Below, in pieces: positions 1 to 5,842 of a stretch of DNA of 43,901 nt; positions within the stretch are counted from its first letter, which is position 1; every line of letters begins with the position of its first letter. The notes beneath the pieces are model-generated. The model was given only the letters and a program-made list of their open reading frames with translations. It did not search any database and had not been told where the DNA came from. Made by a program: the position numbers and the translations under genes. This DNA comes from a virus, in IMG/VR virus record IMGVR_UViG_3300032893_001425, positions 1 through 43,901 of that record; one strand, 5' to 3'.

Positions 1-1861
1 AGTAAGCGCACGGCGGAAGCTCGACCTCTTTGTTCTTCTCTTTGTCGAAGTGTTTCTCACCGCCCTTACACGCAAGCGTCGGCCACTTCTCTGGGTACAG
101 AATCTCAGTAGATACCGAGTGAACGTCCTGATCCTTCGCGAACGCGATGATCCACGACTTGGCATGCGCCAGCTCTGCGATGATTCGCAGCTCGGCTCCC
201 GACATGTCACACGTGACAATGCAGTACTCTTCCGCTTTGTGTTCACACGGCAGACCACACTTCGTGCAGAAGTATGCCTCATGCAACACTTCCCCGGTCT
301 CGCTGAGCACAGGTTTCTTCTCAGTGTCGTGATCACAACACACCGAGATGCGAACGTTCTCGTCAGAAGGATCGCAGATAAAGCACGCACGTACTTCGTC
401 TTCGTGAGGAAGGTTCTGTGCATTGGGCTGTGACGAAGAGGATCGCCCAGTTTCCGCTTCCAGCTGGTTGAACTTACAATGCAGTCGTCCGTCCCCGGGG
501 TGACGCCATCCCTCCTTCGCTCCCGGCTTCTTCACCCAGCGCTGAACCCACGACTCTCCGTAGGTACCAGTCTCCTTCTTTCCCTTGCGGTACTTTCGGA
601 GAATCTGGATCATCTCCATGTCGTTGTACTTCAGCAACGAGTCATCGGCTACGCTGTCCAGATGCTTGAGCTTGGGAATCTTCTGCAGGGCCGCGAGCAG
701 TTGTACGTTCGATCCATAATTCAGGAACGCCTCGCCCTCGCACTTCTCTAAAATCTTTTTCTTCTGAGTCCGATCCTTGCTAAGGACCATGTACGCTTCG
801 CGAGCTTTCTTCTTAGCGTCGTTGCGGTTCGCCTTCAACACCTTGATCTCTTCGCGGATCGCAGCCTTCTTGGCCTTGTCAGGTTCCAAACGCAACTCTG
901 TTGCTTTCGCCTTCTCTGCCGGGGTTGCCTCTTCAAAGTTCTCTCGCCAGATTTTCTCCAAGCGAGCGATCTCGACCTCATCGATAGCGTTGGCTTTGTG
1001 TCCACAGATTGGCACGAAGATTTTGTCGAGGTACGCGAGCTGCTCAATACGACGCTTCTTCACATTCTCAACACGCTGCATCCACTTCGTGTCGTCAAGG
1101 TTCTGGCCCACGATATGCATTTCGGTATACGTCCCGAGTGCATCATTTTCAATCGTCGCAGTGGACGTGAGATGATCTTTGTCGAGAACCTGCAGCTGCT
1201 TCAAGCGAACAGGCAGCGGTGTACGCACGTCGAGTGCTGCGTAAAGAATCTGTTCTTCAGTGAGCGGTGAACTGAGATCGAACGACATCTGCAGTTCCTT
1301 CGCCAGTGTCACACCGAAGTAGCGCTCCATCAGGCGCTTCAAAGAGAACTCGTCGTATTTCTTGAGCGGTATCGCACCGGCCTGAATCACGCGTTCAACG
1401 AGGTCGATAGAGTAGAGCTTCCACATGCGACGACCAAAATGCCAGAAGAACACTTCATATTCGAATGCTAGCGTCTGACCAACTTTGGTGATCGTGTTGT
1501 TGCAGAGGAACGGATCGAATACATCGAAAATCGGTTTATAGATCGTCCCGTTGAATTTTCCAAAGTGCGCCTGAGATGATTGCAAGCGTTCTGGGGTCTC
1601 TGCGAATGCGAGGAGATCGATTACATACTGCTCGTACTTGTCTCCTGCCTGCAAACACCGTGCACGCCGAAACCAGAAGTCGTTGATCGAGTCACCGTTG
1701 GTTTCAGTATCGAGACCAGCTACGCGATCACCCTTCTCAATTCTCTGGAGGCACTTTCTTAACTTCTCAAGTCCCGCACCGTCCTGAACAAGCGTGATGT
1801 TCATCGGTGGGTCCAGCGCCTTTACATTGAGCACTGGGTAATTCTGCTGAGCAACTGTCAT
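1..1861 (-). CDS. Family A DNA polymerase with 3'-5' exonuclease domain (C-terminus beyond left edge)
   Basis: Reading the minus strand from ATG at 1861-1859 gives 620 codons without a stop up to the window edge; an in-frame TAG lies four codons upstream. The N-terminal domain resembles the Pol I proofreading exonuclease: LDTETNG (Exo I, D51 and E53) and YAALD (Exo III, Y207 and D211). The Exo II segment reads KVGQTLAFEYEV (126-137), with Thr and Glu where Pol I has Asn and Asp. A Lys/Glu-rich helical region (about 300-375) precedes the polymerase core, which has SQPNAQNLP (477-485), motif A CDMSGAELR (551-559) and DVHSVSTE (579-586). Between QNLP and motif A is an unusual Cys/His-rich insert (about 493-541). 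It replicates the phage genome. The finger O-helix and motif C lie outside the window. No strong Shine-Dalgarno sequence sits at normal spacing; an AGGAG lies about 17 nt upstream. Family assignment is firm. Confidence 0.95.
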   Translation of the reverse strand, partial: MTVAQQNYPVLNVKALDPPMNITLVQDGAGLEKLRKCLQRIEKGDRVAGLDTETNGDSINDFWFRRARCLQAGDKYEQYVIDLLAFAETPERLQSSQAHFGKFNGTIYKPIFDVFDPFLCNNTITKVGQTLAFEYEVFFWHFGRRMWKLYSIDLVERVIQAGAIPLKKYDEFSLKRLMERYFGVTLAKELQMSFDLSSPLTEEQILYAALDVRTPLPVRLKQLQVLDKDHLTSTATIENDALGTYTEMHIVGQNLDDTKWMQRVENVKKRRIEQLAYLDKIFVPICGHKANAIDEVEIARLEKIWRENFEEATPAEKAKATELRLEPDKAKKAAIREEIKVLKANRNDAKKKAREAYMVLSKDRTQKKKILEKCEGEAFLNYGSNVQLLAALQKIPKLKHLDSVADDSLLKYNDMEMIQILRKYRKGKKETGTYGESWVQRWVKKPGAKEGWRHPGDGRLHCKFNQLEAETGRSSSSQPNAQNLPHEDEVRACFICDPSDENVRISVCCDHDTEKKPVLSETGEVLHEAYFCTKCGLPCEHKAEEYCIVTCDMSGAELRIIAELAHAKSWIIAFAKDQDVHSVSTEILYPEKWPTLACKGGEKHFDKEKNKEVELPPCAY

Positions 1862-1902
1862 GCTTCTATGCTATCATGCTCCTGTTTGAAGTTTTAAACG
1901 GG

Positions 1903-1925
1903 TGCTTGGGGGAATCCCCCAAGCA
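1903..1925 (-). terminator. Hairpin between the small coiled-coil gene and the polymerase gene
   Basis: A perfect 10-bp stem (1903-1912 with 1916-1925) closes on a 3-nt loop directly after the stop codon of the 1926-2171 gene. On the minus strand it is followed by a weak T run (CGTTTAAAAC). It could be a leaky terminator or an RNA processing/stability hairpin that lowers polymerase expression relative to the first gene. Confidence 0.55.
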
Positions 1926-2171
1926 TCATCGGTAGCCCCAACCGGCTCTTTGTTGCGACCGGGAACCCCGAGAGAGCCCGTTGAGTTCGCGCTGGAGCTT
2001 CGCTATCTCTGCCATCAGGAATGTTCGCCCTTTGGTCTGGGCTTCGAGACCTTCAGGGGTCACGATGGGTGTTCGTTCAAGTTCGCGCAATTTGCGTCGG
2101 AAACCCTCAATCTTCTCGCGGATTTCGAAGCGCTCACGGCTGAGTATCGCCCTTAGTTTGTGTTTAGTCAT
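1926..2171 (-). CDS. Small coiled-coil protein of unknown function
   Basis: 81 aa, ATG at 2171-2169. Residues about 8-34 and 54-67 are charged amphipathic helices with heptad-like spacing (for example IREKIEGFRRKLRELE), so a coiled coil is likely. The C-terminus is Arg/Gly-rich. It is the first gene of the leftward unit that continues into the DNA polymerase, and a good minus-strand promoter lies about 150 nt upstream. The start codon is preceded by TTGAAAACAA, one copy of a repeated motif in this intergenic region, and has no clear Shine-Dalgarno sequence. No known family is recognised; a replication-module accessory or regulatory protein is a guess from position only. Confidence 0.6.
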   Translation of the reverse strand: MTKHKLRAILSRERFEIREKIEGFRRKLRELERTPIVTPEGLEAQTKGRTFLMAEIAKLQRELNGLSRGSRSQQRAGWGYR

Positions 2172-2218
2172 TTGTTTTCAACAAGATAAGGCACCTAACT
2201 GAGGGTAAAACTAAGAAA

Positions 2219-2270
2219 ATAAAGGACTTACCCGAGGTCACTGAGCACAGAACTGAGCTAAGTCCTTTAT
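2219..2270 (-). promoter_or_regulatory. 12-bp inverted repeat in the leftward leader (possible attenuator)
   Basis: ATAAAGGACTTA (2219-2230) and TAAGTCCTTTAT (2259-2270) are perfect inverted repeats separated by 28 nt. On the minus strand the stem is followed by TTTCTTAGTTTT, which resembles an intrinsic terminator tail. It lies between the leftward promoter and the first leftward gene, so it may attenuate transcription or shape the leader RNA. Confidence 0.5.
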
Positions 2271-2321
2271 TCTCAGTAACTTAACTAATTCAATACATAT
2301 ATCTCCCGGGGAACACCTTTT

Positions 2322-2350
2322 ATGGTACCACGCGGGATTGAATTTGTCAA
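2322..2350 (-). promoter_or_regulatory. Leftward sigma70-type promoter
   Basis: On the minus strand TTGACA (2350-2345) is followed by a 17-nt spacer and TACCAT (2327-2322). The -35 is a perfect consensus match and the -10 matches 4 of 6 positions. It faces the 81-aa gene and the DNA polymerase gene. Confidence 0.6.
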
Positions 2351-2482
2351 CTTTTCGGAGTTCCTTTGTTTTCAACAACTTAGCTCACTTTGCAAAACCC
2401 GCTCAGCCTTTGTTTTCAACAGCTTAGACAATTCCAAAAGCATTGCACCGGAAAATTCCGGTGGGCTCCTAGAATTTTTTCC

Positions 2483-2511
2483 TTGACTTTAGACTAACTC
2501 CATGATATAGT
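2483..2511 (+). promoter_or_regulatory. Rightward sigma70-type promoter for the tRNA unit
   Basis: TTGACT (2483-2488), a 17-nt spacer and TATAGT (2506-2511) match the housekeeping consensus at 5 of 6 positions in each hexamer. The predicted start is about 20 nt before the first tRNA. It probably drives the tRNA cluster and may read into the downstream genes. Confidence 0.75.
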
Positions 2512-2539
2512 TGATGTGTTCCCCAAATTTACGTCTTAT

Positions 2540-2615
2540 TGCGGGTTAGAGGAGTCTGGGACCTTGCTGGGCTCATAACCCTGAGACGCTGGTTCGAATC
2601 CAGCACCCGCAACCA
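2540..2615 (+). tRNA. tRNA-Met (CAU)
   Basis: This is a 76-nt cloverleaf. The acceptor stem TGCGGGT/ACCCGCA is followed by discriminator A and an encoded CCA. The D stem is GAGG/CCTT, the anticodon loop CTCATAA (anticodon CAU), and the T arm GCTGG-TTCGAAT-CCAGC. One U-U mismatch lies in the anticodon stem. From sequence alone, elongator Met, initiator or a lysidine-modified Ile tRNA cannot be told apart; the T1-A72 pair does not suggest the usual bacterial initiator. It sits directly after the rightward promoter. Confidence 0.93.
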
Positions 2616-2695
2616 ATCTTCGTCGTGCTTGAGTAGCCTACCCGGGAGAGAATCCCAAAGGGACTGTAAAAGTGGCCTCGCATGGCAAGCGCTTC

Positions 2696-2721
2696 AGCGC
2701 ACTGAGCGTAATCAGTGCGCT
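2696..2721 (+). other. Strong hairpin between tRNA-Met and tRNA-Tyr
   Basis: AGCGCACTGA (2696-2705) and TCAGTGCGCT (2712-2721) form a perfect 10-bp stem with a 6-nt loop, followed by TCAAATTTC. It may guide tRNA precursor processing or be a weak terminator. No tRNA could be fitted to the 2616-2737 spacer. Confidence 0.55.
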
Positions 2722-2737
2722 TCAAATTTCTACCCAT

Positions 2738-2827
2738 GGGCGTTAGGCGGATGCGGGTAGCCGCGAGTGGCTGTAACCCACTTCCTCCTAGCGAGGTTGA
2801 CAGGTTCAAATCCTGTAGCGCCCACCA
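2738..2827 (+). tRNA. tRNA-Tyr (GUA)
   Basis: This is a 90-nt class II tRNA. The acceptor stem is GGGCGTT/AGCGCCC with an encoded ACCA end. The D stem is GCGG/CCGC, the anticodon stem-loop AGTGG-CTGTAAC-CCACT (anticodon GUA), and the T arm ACAGG-TTCAAAT-CCTGT. The long variable arm (CCTC/GAGG) is as expected for bacterial tRNA-Tyr. Confidence 0.95.
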
Positions 2828-2835
2828 AATTTCAC

Positions 2836-2923
2836 CGGGGTGTAAATCGGTAAAGAGAAGCCGACCTGCCTTGGAAGCAGGAGATTAAGATCACTGGACG
2901 TGCAAGTCGTCTCACCCCGACCA
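2836..2923 (+). tRNA. Non-canonical tRNA, probably Pro (UGG)
   Basis: A perfect 7-bp acceptor stem CGGGGTG/CACCCCG is followed by A and an encoded CCA. The C1-G72 pair with A73 is typical of tRNA-Pro. The anticodon stem-loop is CCTGC-CTTGGAA-GCAGG, giving anticodon UGG. Several parts are odd: the D arm (TCGG/CCGA) lacks the usual GG, A rather than G is at position 37, the variable region is 14 nt long, and the T loop is TGCAAGT instead of TTCAAGT. It is either a divergent working tRNA or one that is decaying. Confidence 0.6.
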
Positions 2924-2938
2924 CATGAGGAGCACAAA

Positions 2939-3004
2939 ATGAGAACACGAAGCAACTTGAAGCCGTGCCCCTCGCGGGTACTGAATACAACCACCACAGT
3001 TTAA
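2939..3004 (+). CDS. Possible 21-aa leader-type peptide within the tRNA cluster
   Basis: ATG at 2939 is preceded by GAGGAGCACAAA, a good Shine-Dalgarno sequence at normal spacing. The frame runs 21 codons to a TAA that ends one base before tRNA-Thr. The peptide is basic and then Thr-rich. No family is recognised. Evidence is limited to the ribosome binding site and the tight fit between two tRNAs. Confidence 0.25.
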   Translation: MRTRSNLKPCPSRVLNTTTTV

Positions 3005-3080
3005 GCCGATGTAGCTCAAGTGGAAGAGCACCCGCCTTGTAAGCGGAAGCGTGCGTTTTCGACTAACGCCAGCGGCTCCA
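3005..3080 (+). tRNA. tRNA-Thr (UGU)
   Basis: This is a 76-nt cloverleaf. The acceptor stem GCCGATG/CAGCGGC has one A-G mismatch, then discriminator T and an encoded CCA. The D stem is GCTC/GAGC, the anticodon loop CTTGTAA (anticodon UGU), and the T arm GCGTT-TTCGACT-AACGC. The GCCGA start resembles bacterial tRNA-Thr. Confidence 0.88.
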
Positions 3081-3172
3081 TGTTAGTGTTTCGATTAACG
3101 ACCGAAGCGTGGTAAGTTTTCGGACTTAAACCGAATGGCTGGGGAGGTGGGTCGAACCAGAAAGGTTCGATC

Positions 3173-3556
3173 ATGTCTCGTTGGAAAAATTCTACACCTG
3201 AACAAAAGCGAAAACTCATCGACAATGTTCAGAGGTGGAGAAGTAACAAAATTCAAAAGCTTAAAGACCTCTTCGGGTCGCAGTGTTCTCTTTGTGGATA
3301 CAACAAATGCATGCGTGCTTTAGAGTTTCATCATTTGAAACCTGAAGAAAAGAGTTTTGCAATTAGTGCACGAGGAAGAATTGTAAGCTGGGAAAGAATG
3401 TTGAAAGAAGCACAAAAGTGCATCCTCGTCTGTGCAAATTGCCATAGAGAGATTGAGAGCAAAAGTTCGCCGCAACATCCGAGGTCCTTGGTTCCTCCTG
3501 CGGCAAGACAACCAAGGAAATTTTTTGAAGCTTCACCGTGGAGCGCTACGATCTGA
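3173..3556 (+). CDS. HNH homing-type endonuclease
   Basis: 127 aa. The N-terminus is basic and helical (RWKNSTPEQKRK...). It is followed by an HNH/zinc module: CSLCGYNKC (about 39-47), LEFHHLKPEEKSF with the catalytic His pair (about 52-64), and CILVCANCHREIE (about 83-95). These features match small free-standing HNH endonucleases that phages carry between genes and that cut DNA to spread themselves. It lies between tRNA-Thr and a structured segment and has no role in the phage cycle. No good Shine-Dalgarno sequence precedes ATG 3173. The last 30 or so residues are encoded by a sequence that can form a terminator-like hairpin, so the C-terminus may be non-native. Confidence 0.85.
   Translation: MSRWKNSTPEQKRKLIDNVQRWRSNKIQKLKDLFGSQCSLCGYNKCMRALEFHHLKPEEKSFAISARGRIVSWERMLKEAQKCILVCANCHREIESKSSPQHPRSLVPPAARQPRKFFEASPWSATI
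3486..3527 (+). terminator. Terminator-like hairpin at the 3' end of the HNH gene
   Basis: CCTTGGTT (3486-3493) pairs perfectly with AACCAAGG (3510-3517), followed by AAATTTTTTG. It lies inside the last codons of the HNH reading frame. It would end transcription of the upstream tRNA/HNH unit. Confidence 0.5.
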
Positions 3557-3909
3557 TCGTTGCGCCTTGAAGCGGTGTTGGAAATCCACGTTTCGATACG
3601 TGGTGAATCCCCAAGGGGTTCCTAGTCCAGCCATTCTTTGGCATCGTAACGAGCTGGCTATCTGAGCGTGTCCCGGCGAATCGAGTGGACCCTGCGCTGC
3701 ATCCGAAGGGACTGCAGAGGCCGCAGAGAAAGCGAAACCACAGCGCTAAAGACAGGACGTGACACCGTACCTGATCTAAGCTCCAAATAGCCTTTGTGTC
3801 ACATAGGCGAACGGAGAATGTGGCCGGGTGCGCAGACGTGCGCACAACTGGAGAAGAATCGCTGGACACTCCAACGGATGAAGGCCGTGAAACTAAAGTC
3901 CAGCGTAAA
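3557..3909 (+). other. Structured segment without a convincing gene
   Basis: No codon-like reading frame is credible here. Hairpins are visible, such as CCACGT/ACGTGG (3586-3603) and AACCCC-type pairs around 3607-3620. A tRNA-like fold with a Phe (GAA) anticodon can be drawn at 3530-3613 but has an abnormal D arm and a short T loop. The segment may be a noncoding RNA, the debris of tRNA genes, or the former 5' part of the adjacent HNH gene. Confidence 0.4.
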
Positions 3910-4128
3910 TTTTTATTTTGTTGCAGCCTTATAACCTGCAACGGGAGGATGCCTCAAACATCCTCCCAACTCTTGCTCGATGTACATCACAAAGACCATG
4001 ACCGAGAGAATAATAAATTAGAAAATCTAGAAGTTTTATGTGTCTGGTGCCACGCACTAGAAACACGTGGGATTGTAGCTCAATCAGGAGAGCGCCTGTC
4101 TTGCACACAGGAGGCAGTCAGAGCATAG
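3796..4128 (+). pseudogene. HNH endonuclease remnant abutting tRNA-Ala
   Basis: Recognisable HNH sequence runs from about 3910 to 4068: FLFCCSLITCNGRM, then LLLDVHHKDHDRENN, then LENLEVLCVWCHALETR. These carry the HH catalytic pair, the Asn residues and the closing CxxCH. The similarity stops exactly where tRNA-Ala begins. The rest of the frame is read-through of the tRNA, and its TAG stop falls inside the tRNA T loop. The 38 codons before residue 39 look random and there is no ribosome binding site at 3796. This is best read as a truncated HNH gene, though a compact intact endonuclease with an unrecognised start is possible. Confidence 0.6.
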
Positions 4129-4144
4129 CTGACCAGTTCCACCA
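4069..4144 (+). tRNA. tRNA-Ala (UGC), atypical T loop
   Basis: This is a 76-nt cloverleaf. The acceptor stem is GGGATTG/CAGTTCC (with wobble pairs) plus an encoded ACCA. The D stem is GCTC/GAGC, the anticodon stem-loop CCTGT-CTTGCAC-ACAGG (anticodon UGC), and the T stem GTCAG/CTGAC. The T loop is AGCATAG rather than TTCRAAT. Everything except the T loop is regular. It lies directly after the HNH remnant and 16 nt before the next coding gene. Confidence 0.82.
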
Positions 4145-4160
4145 ACTTTGAAAGGGAGCA

Positions 4161-4571
4161 ATGGTTCCTTACCTTATCGCACTTTCTACGCTAGCAGTAG
4201 CCGACATCGTCGCAGGGATTCGCGATGCAACCATAACGGTTCAAGGAATTCAAAAAGGCGTTGCGGTCGAAGGTAACGACATCATCGTAAAACTTTTTAG
4301 CAACAAACCGAAGAGCTGGCAGCTCGACATTTACAACACGGTCGTGACAGCCCTCGGTGTGGTGCTTGGAGTTGAGTTCTATCACCTCCACATCTGGGCG
4401 CTCGCAGGCGGTGCGGTCGGATTGCTACTTGTAGACACCGGAAAGCATTTGCTTGCCGTGAAGAACTGGCGCTACCTGATAGCCGGTGGTAACCCTCATC
4501 CGTCTCAGACAGCGTTTCAGAAGTTCATTGGTTTGCTGTCTTGGAATGAAGACGGAAAAAGATTAGTTTAA
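4161..4571 (+). CDS. Small integral membrane protein (holin-like candidate)
   Basis: 136 aa, ATG preceded by GAAAGGGAGCA (good Shine-Dalgarno). Three hydrophobic stretches are visible: residues about 2-20 at the N-terminus, about 60-75 and about 78-95. The loop between the first and second is hydrophilic, and the C-terminus is basic. Size and topology fit a phage holin or another small membrane protein, but no family signature was recognised. It heads a three-gene group with another membrane protein and a coiled-coil protein, an arrangement that would suit lysis genes. No endolysin is visible in the window. Function is inference only. Confidence 0.75.
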   Translation: MVPYLIALSTLAVADIVAGIRDATITVQGIQKGVAVEGNDIIVKLFSNKPKSWQLDIYNTVVTALGVVLGVEFYHLHIWALAGGAVGLLLVDTGKHLLAVKNWRYLIAGGNPHPSQTAFQKFIGLLSWNEDGKRLV

Positions 4572-4647
4572 AGCCCAGAGATGGCTCTGTTGTTTATCTC
4601 GCTCCACTTTGTCCGAAAGCGTGAGCGGTGGACAGCGGAGAGTCTTG

Positions 4648-4938
4648 ATGAAAGCTCCAAAATGTAAGCTTCTGTTGTTTTTGTTTTTCTTTGTGATGGA
4701 GTTTGTTTCTGCCTTCATCATCTGCGCCGGGACCCGAGCACAAGCCAAGGGCAACTATTTGTGGACCGGTATCACTTCGATTGGATTTACGATCCAACTC
4801 TTCATGCTCCAGAAAATGGGCGTGGAAGACGAAGCATCGAGATCATGGCTGGCAGGAATCGGTATGACGACCGGCGCGTGCGCTGGAGACCTGTTGTCGA
4901 TCTGGGCAACGGTTCACTTGTTCGGAAATTGTGATTAA
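4648..4938 (+). CDS. Small membrane protein, three predicted membrane segments
   Basis: 96 aa from ATG 4648, chosen because GGAGAG lies 5 nt upstream; a TTG 39 nt earlier has no such site. The N-terminus is a basic, strongly hydrophobic stretch (KCKLLLFLFFFVMEFV). Two more hydrophobic segments lie at about 38-56 and 68-90. The first segment could be a signal anchor. No family is recognised. Position after another membrane protein and before a coiled-coil protein suggests an envelope-related role, perhaps lysis. Confidence 0.72.
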   Translation: MKAPKCKLLLFLFFFVMEFVSAFIICAGTRAQAKGNYLWTGITSIGFTIQLFMLQKMGVEDEASRSWLAGIGMTTGACAGDLLSIWATVHLFGNCD

Positions 4939-4949
4939 GGAGACTCAGA

Positions 4950-5273
4950 ATGGAAGTTGTCGAGGAAGTGAAACAGGAAGTTCAAGAAGTGAAGCAGGAA
5001 GCTCAGGTGGCTACTGAGAATGCAATTGCGGAAGCCGTGAAAGAAACGGCCAAAGCACGCATCGAAGTGACTGATGCTGAGAAGTTGGGTTTGGTGCGAT
5101 TGGAGAATGAGTTCCTTAAAGCGCAGATGGAAATGCGCCGTCTACAGGACCTCATAAAGAACGTCCAAGAGGTTTATCCGAAACAGGTCGAGCAACTGCA
5201 AAAGAAGTACTCGATTGATCCCGCTACGCACGTGTACGATGCTATTCAGGGTGCGTTTGTGAAGAAGAACTAA
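4950..5273 (+). CDS. Coiled-coil protein of unknown function
   Basis: 107 aa with ATG preceded by AAGGAGACTCAGA. The N-terminal half is a Glu/Lys/Val-rich repeat (EVKQE at 6-10 and 13-17) that predicts a long helix; residues about 50-85 continue as a charged helix. The last 25 residues are less regular. It has no signal peptide or membrane segment. It ends just before a strong terminator, so it closes this small operon. A structural or spanin-like role cannot be shown. Confidence 0.75.
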   Translation: MEVVEEVKQEVQEVKQEAQVATENAIAEAVKETAKARIEVTDAEKLGLVRLENEFLKAQMEMRRLQDLIKNVQEVYPKQVEQLQKKYSIDPATHVYDAIQGAFVKKN

Positions 5274-5283
5274 TTACCACAAC

Positions 5284-5322
5284 AAGGCTTGCACCTTCCT
5301 CAGGTGCAGGCCTTTTATTTTT
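5284..5322 (+). terminator. Rho-independent terminator
   Basis: A 13-bp stem (5284-5296 with 5302-5314, one G-U pair) has a TCCTC loop and is followed by TTATTTTTG. It separates the membrane-protein group from the packaging and head module. Confidence 0.9.
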
Positions 5323-5341
5323 GCGTTAGGGAGACTCAGAA

Positions 5342-5836
5342 ATGGCCGAGGAGAAACAGGAATCCACCGATCTGGTACCGCTCAGAAACCCAGACGGTAG
5401 CCTGCGGACACAAAAACGTGGTGGTGGCGGCAGGTTTGTGAAGTCAGGGCCAAAGCTGATCCCTACGATTGAGATCACTGCACAAGCACGAAAATGGTTG
5501 CACACGAAGTATTCTTCGACAGGGAAGATCACCAAGGAATCGAAGACGCGATTCGAAGAGATGCAGCAATGTATCTTTGAGATCGCCACAGGTAACAGTA
5601 AGTTGGACCCAAAGTCTCAAATGGCTGCAGTGAGTGCGTACGAAGCATTGATGCTCCGCGCACACGGAAAGCCATCGATCAACGATGAAGAGAAGGACGC
5701 TCTTAAGCAAGCAGGAATCCGCGTAGTCGTGATATCCACACCGCATGAGCTGCCAGTATCTGAGGAAACACAGAGAGAAAAATTGAAGCCATCCTTCATC
5801 GATGCAGAGGTTGTCAGCATAAACGAACAGGAGTAA
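5342..5836 (+). CDS. Putative terminase small subunit
   Basis: 164 aa, ATG preceded by AGGGAGACTCAGAA. It has a basic, Gly-rich N-terminal stretch (about 24-36: QKRGGGGRFVKSG) and a helical middle region (about 48-110) that could be a DNA-binding and oligomerisation core. The C-terminus is acidic. The assignment rests mainly on its place directly before the large terminase gene and on its size. Small terminases are too divergent for recognition here. It would bind phage DNA and start packaging with TerL. Confidence 0.65.
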   Translation: MAEEKQESTDLVPLRNPDGSLRTQKRGGGGRFVKSGPKLIPTIEITAQARKWLHTKYSSTGKITKESKTRFEEMQQCIFEIATGNSKLDPKSQMAAVSAYEALMLRAHGKPSINDEEKDALKQAGIRVVVISTPHELPVSEETQREKLKPSFIDAEVVSINEQE

Positions 5837-5842
5837 GACTCA

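Larger units (their letters stand above)
2171..2421 (+). repeat. Three direct copies of TTTGTTTTCAACA
   Basis: Identical 13-mers lie at 2171-2183, 2365-2377 and 2409-2421. Copies 2 and 3 are similar over a longer stretch: CCTTTGTTTTCAACA followed by ACTTAGCTCA in copy 2 and GCTTAGACAA in copy 3. Copy 1 overlaps the start codon of the leftward gene. Copies 2 and 3 lie between the two divergent promoters. They could be binding sites for a phage regulator or replication initiator. Confidence 0.7.
2172..2539. other. Divergent control region between the leftward replication and rightward tRNA/late units
   Basis: No convincing gene lies in these 368 nt. The region holds a minus-strand promoter (2322-2350), a plus-strand promoter (2483-2511), a 12-bp inverted repeat (2219-2270), a small hairpin CACCGG/CCGGTG (2446-2463), and two of the three copies of TTTGTTTTCAACA. 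The third copy overlaps the start of the 81-aa gene. Its composition is more AT-rich than the neighbouring genes. This is the natural place for a transcription switch and possibly a replication origin. Confidence 0.7.

Noticed and set aside
50-1270. Several short plus-strand open frames
   Set aside because: All lie opposite the DNA polymerase gene, whose motifs are unmistakable on the minus strand.
2616-2737. Hidden tRNA or gene in the Met-Tyr tRNA spacer
   Set aside because: Only one strong hairpin is visible; no acceptor pairing, T arm or coding frame could be fitted.
3081-3110. Partial copy of the tRNA-Thr 3' arm (TTTCGATTAACG versus TTTCGACTAACG)
   Set aside because: The similarity is short and lacks an acceptor or anticodon arm; probably chance or minor debris.
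3530-3613. tRNA-Phe (GAA) candidate
   Set aside because: Acceptor and anticodon stems can be drawn, but the D arm is too long, the T loop is a base short and one acceptor pair fails; not safe to call a tRNA.
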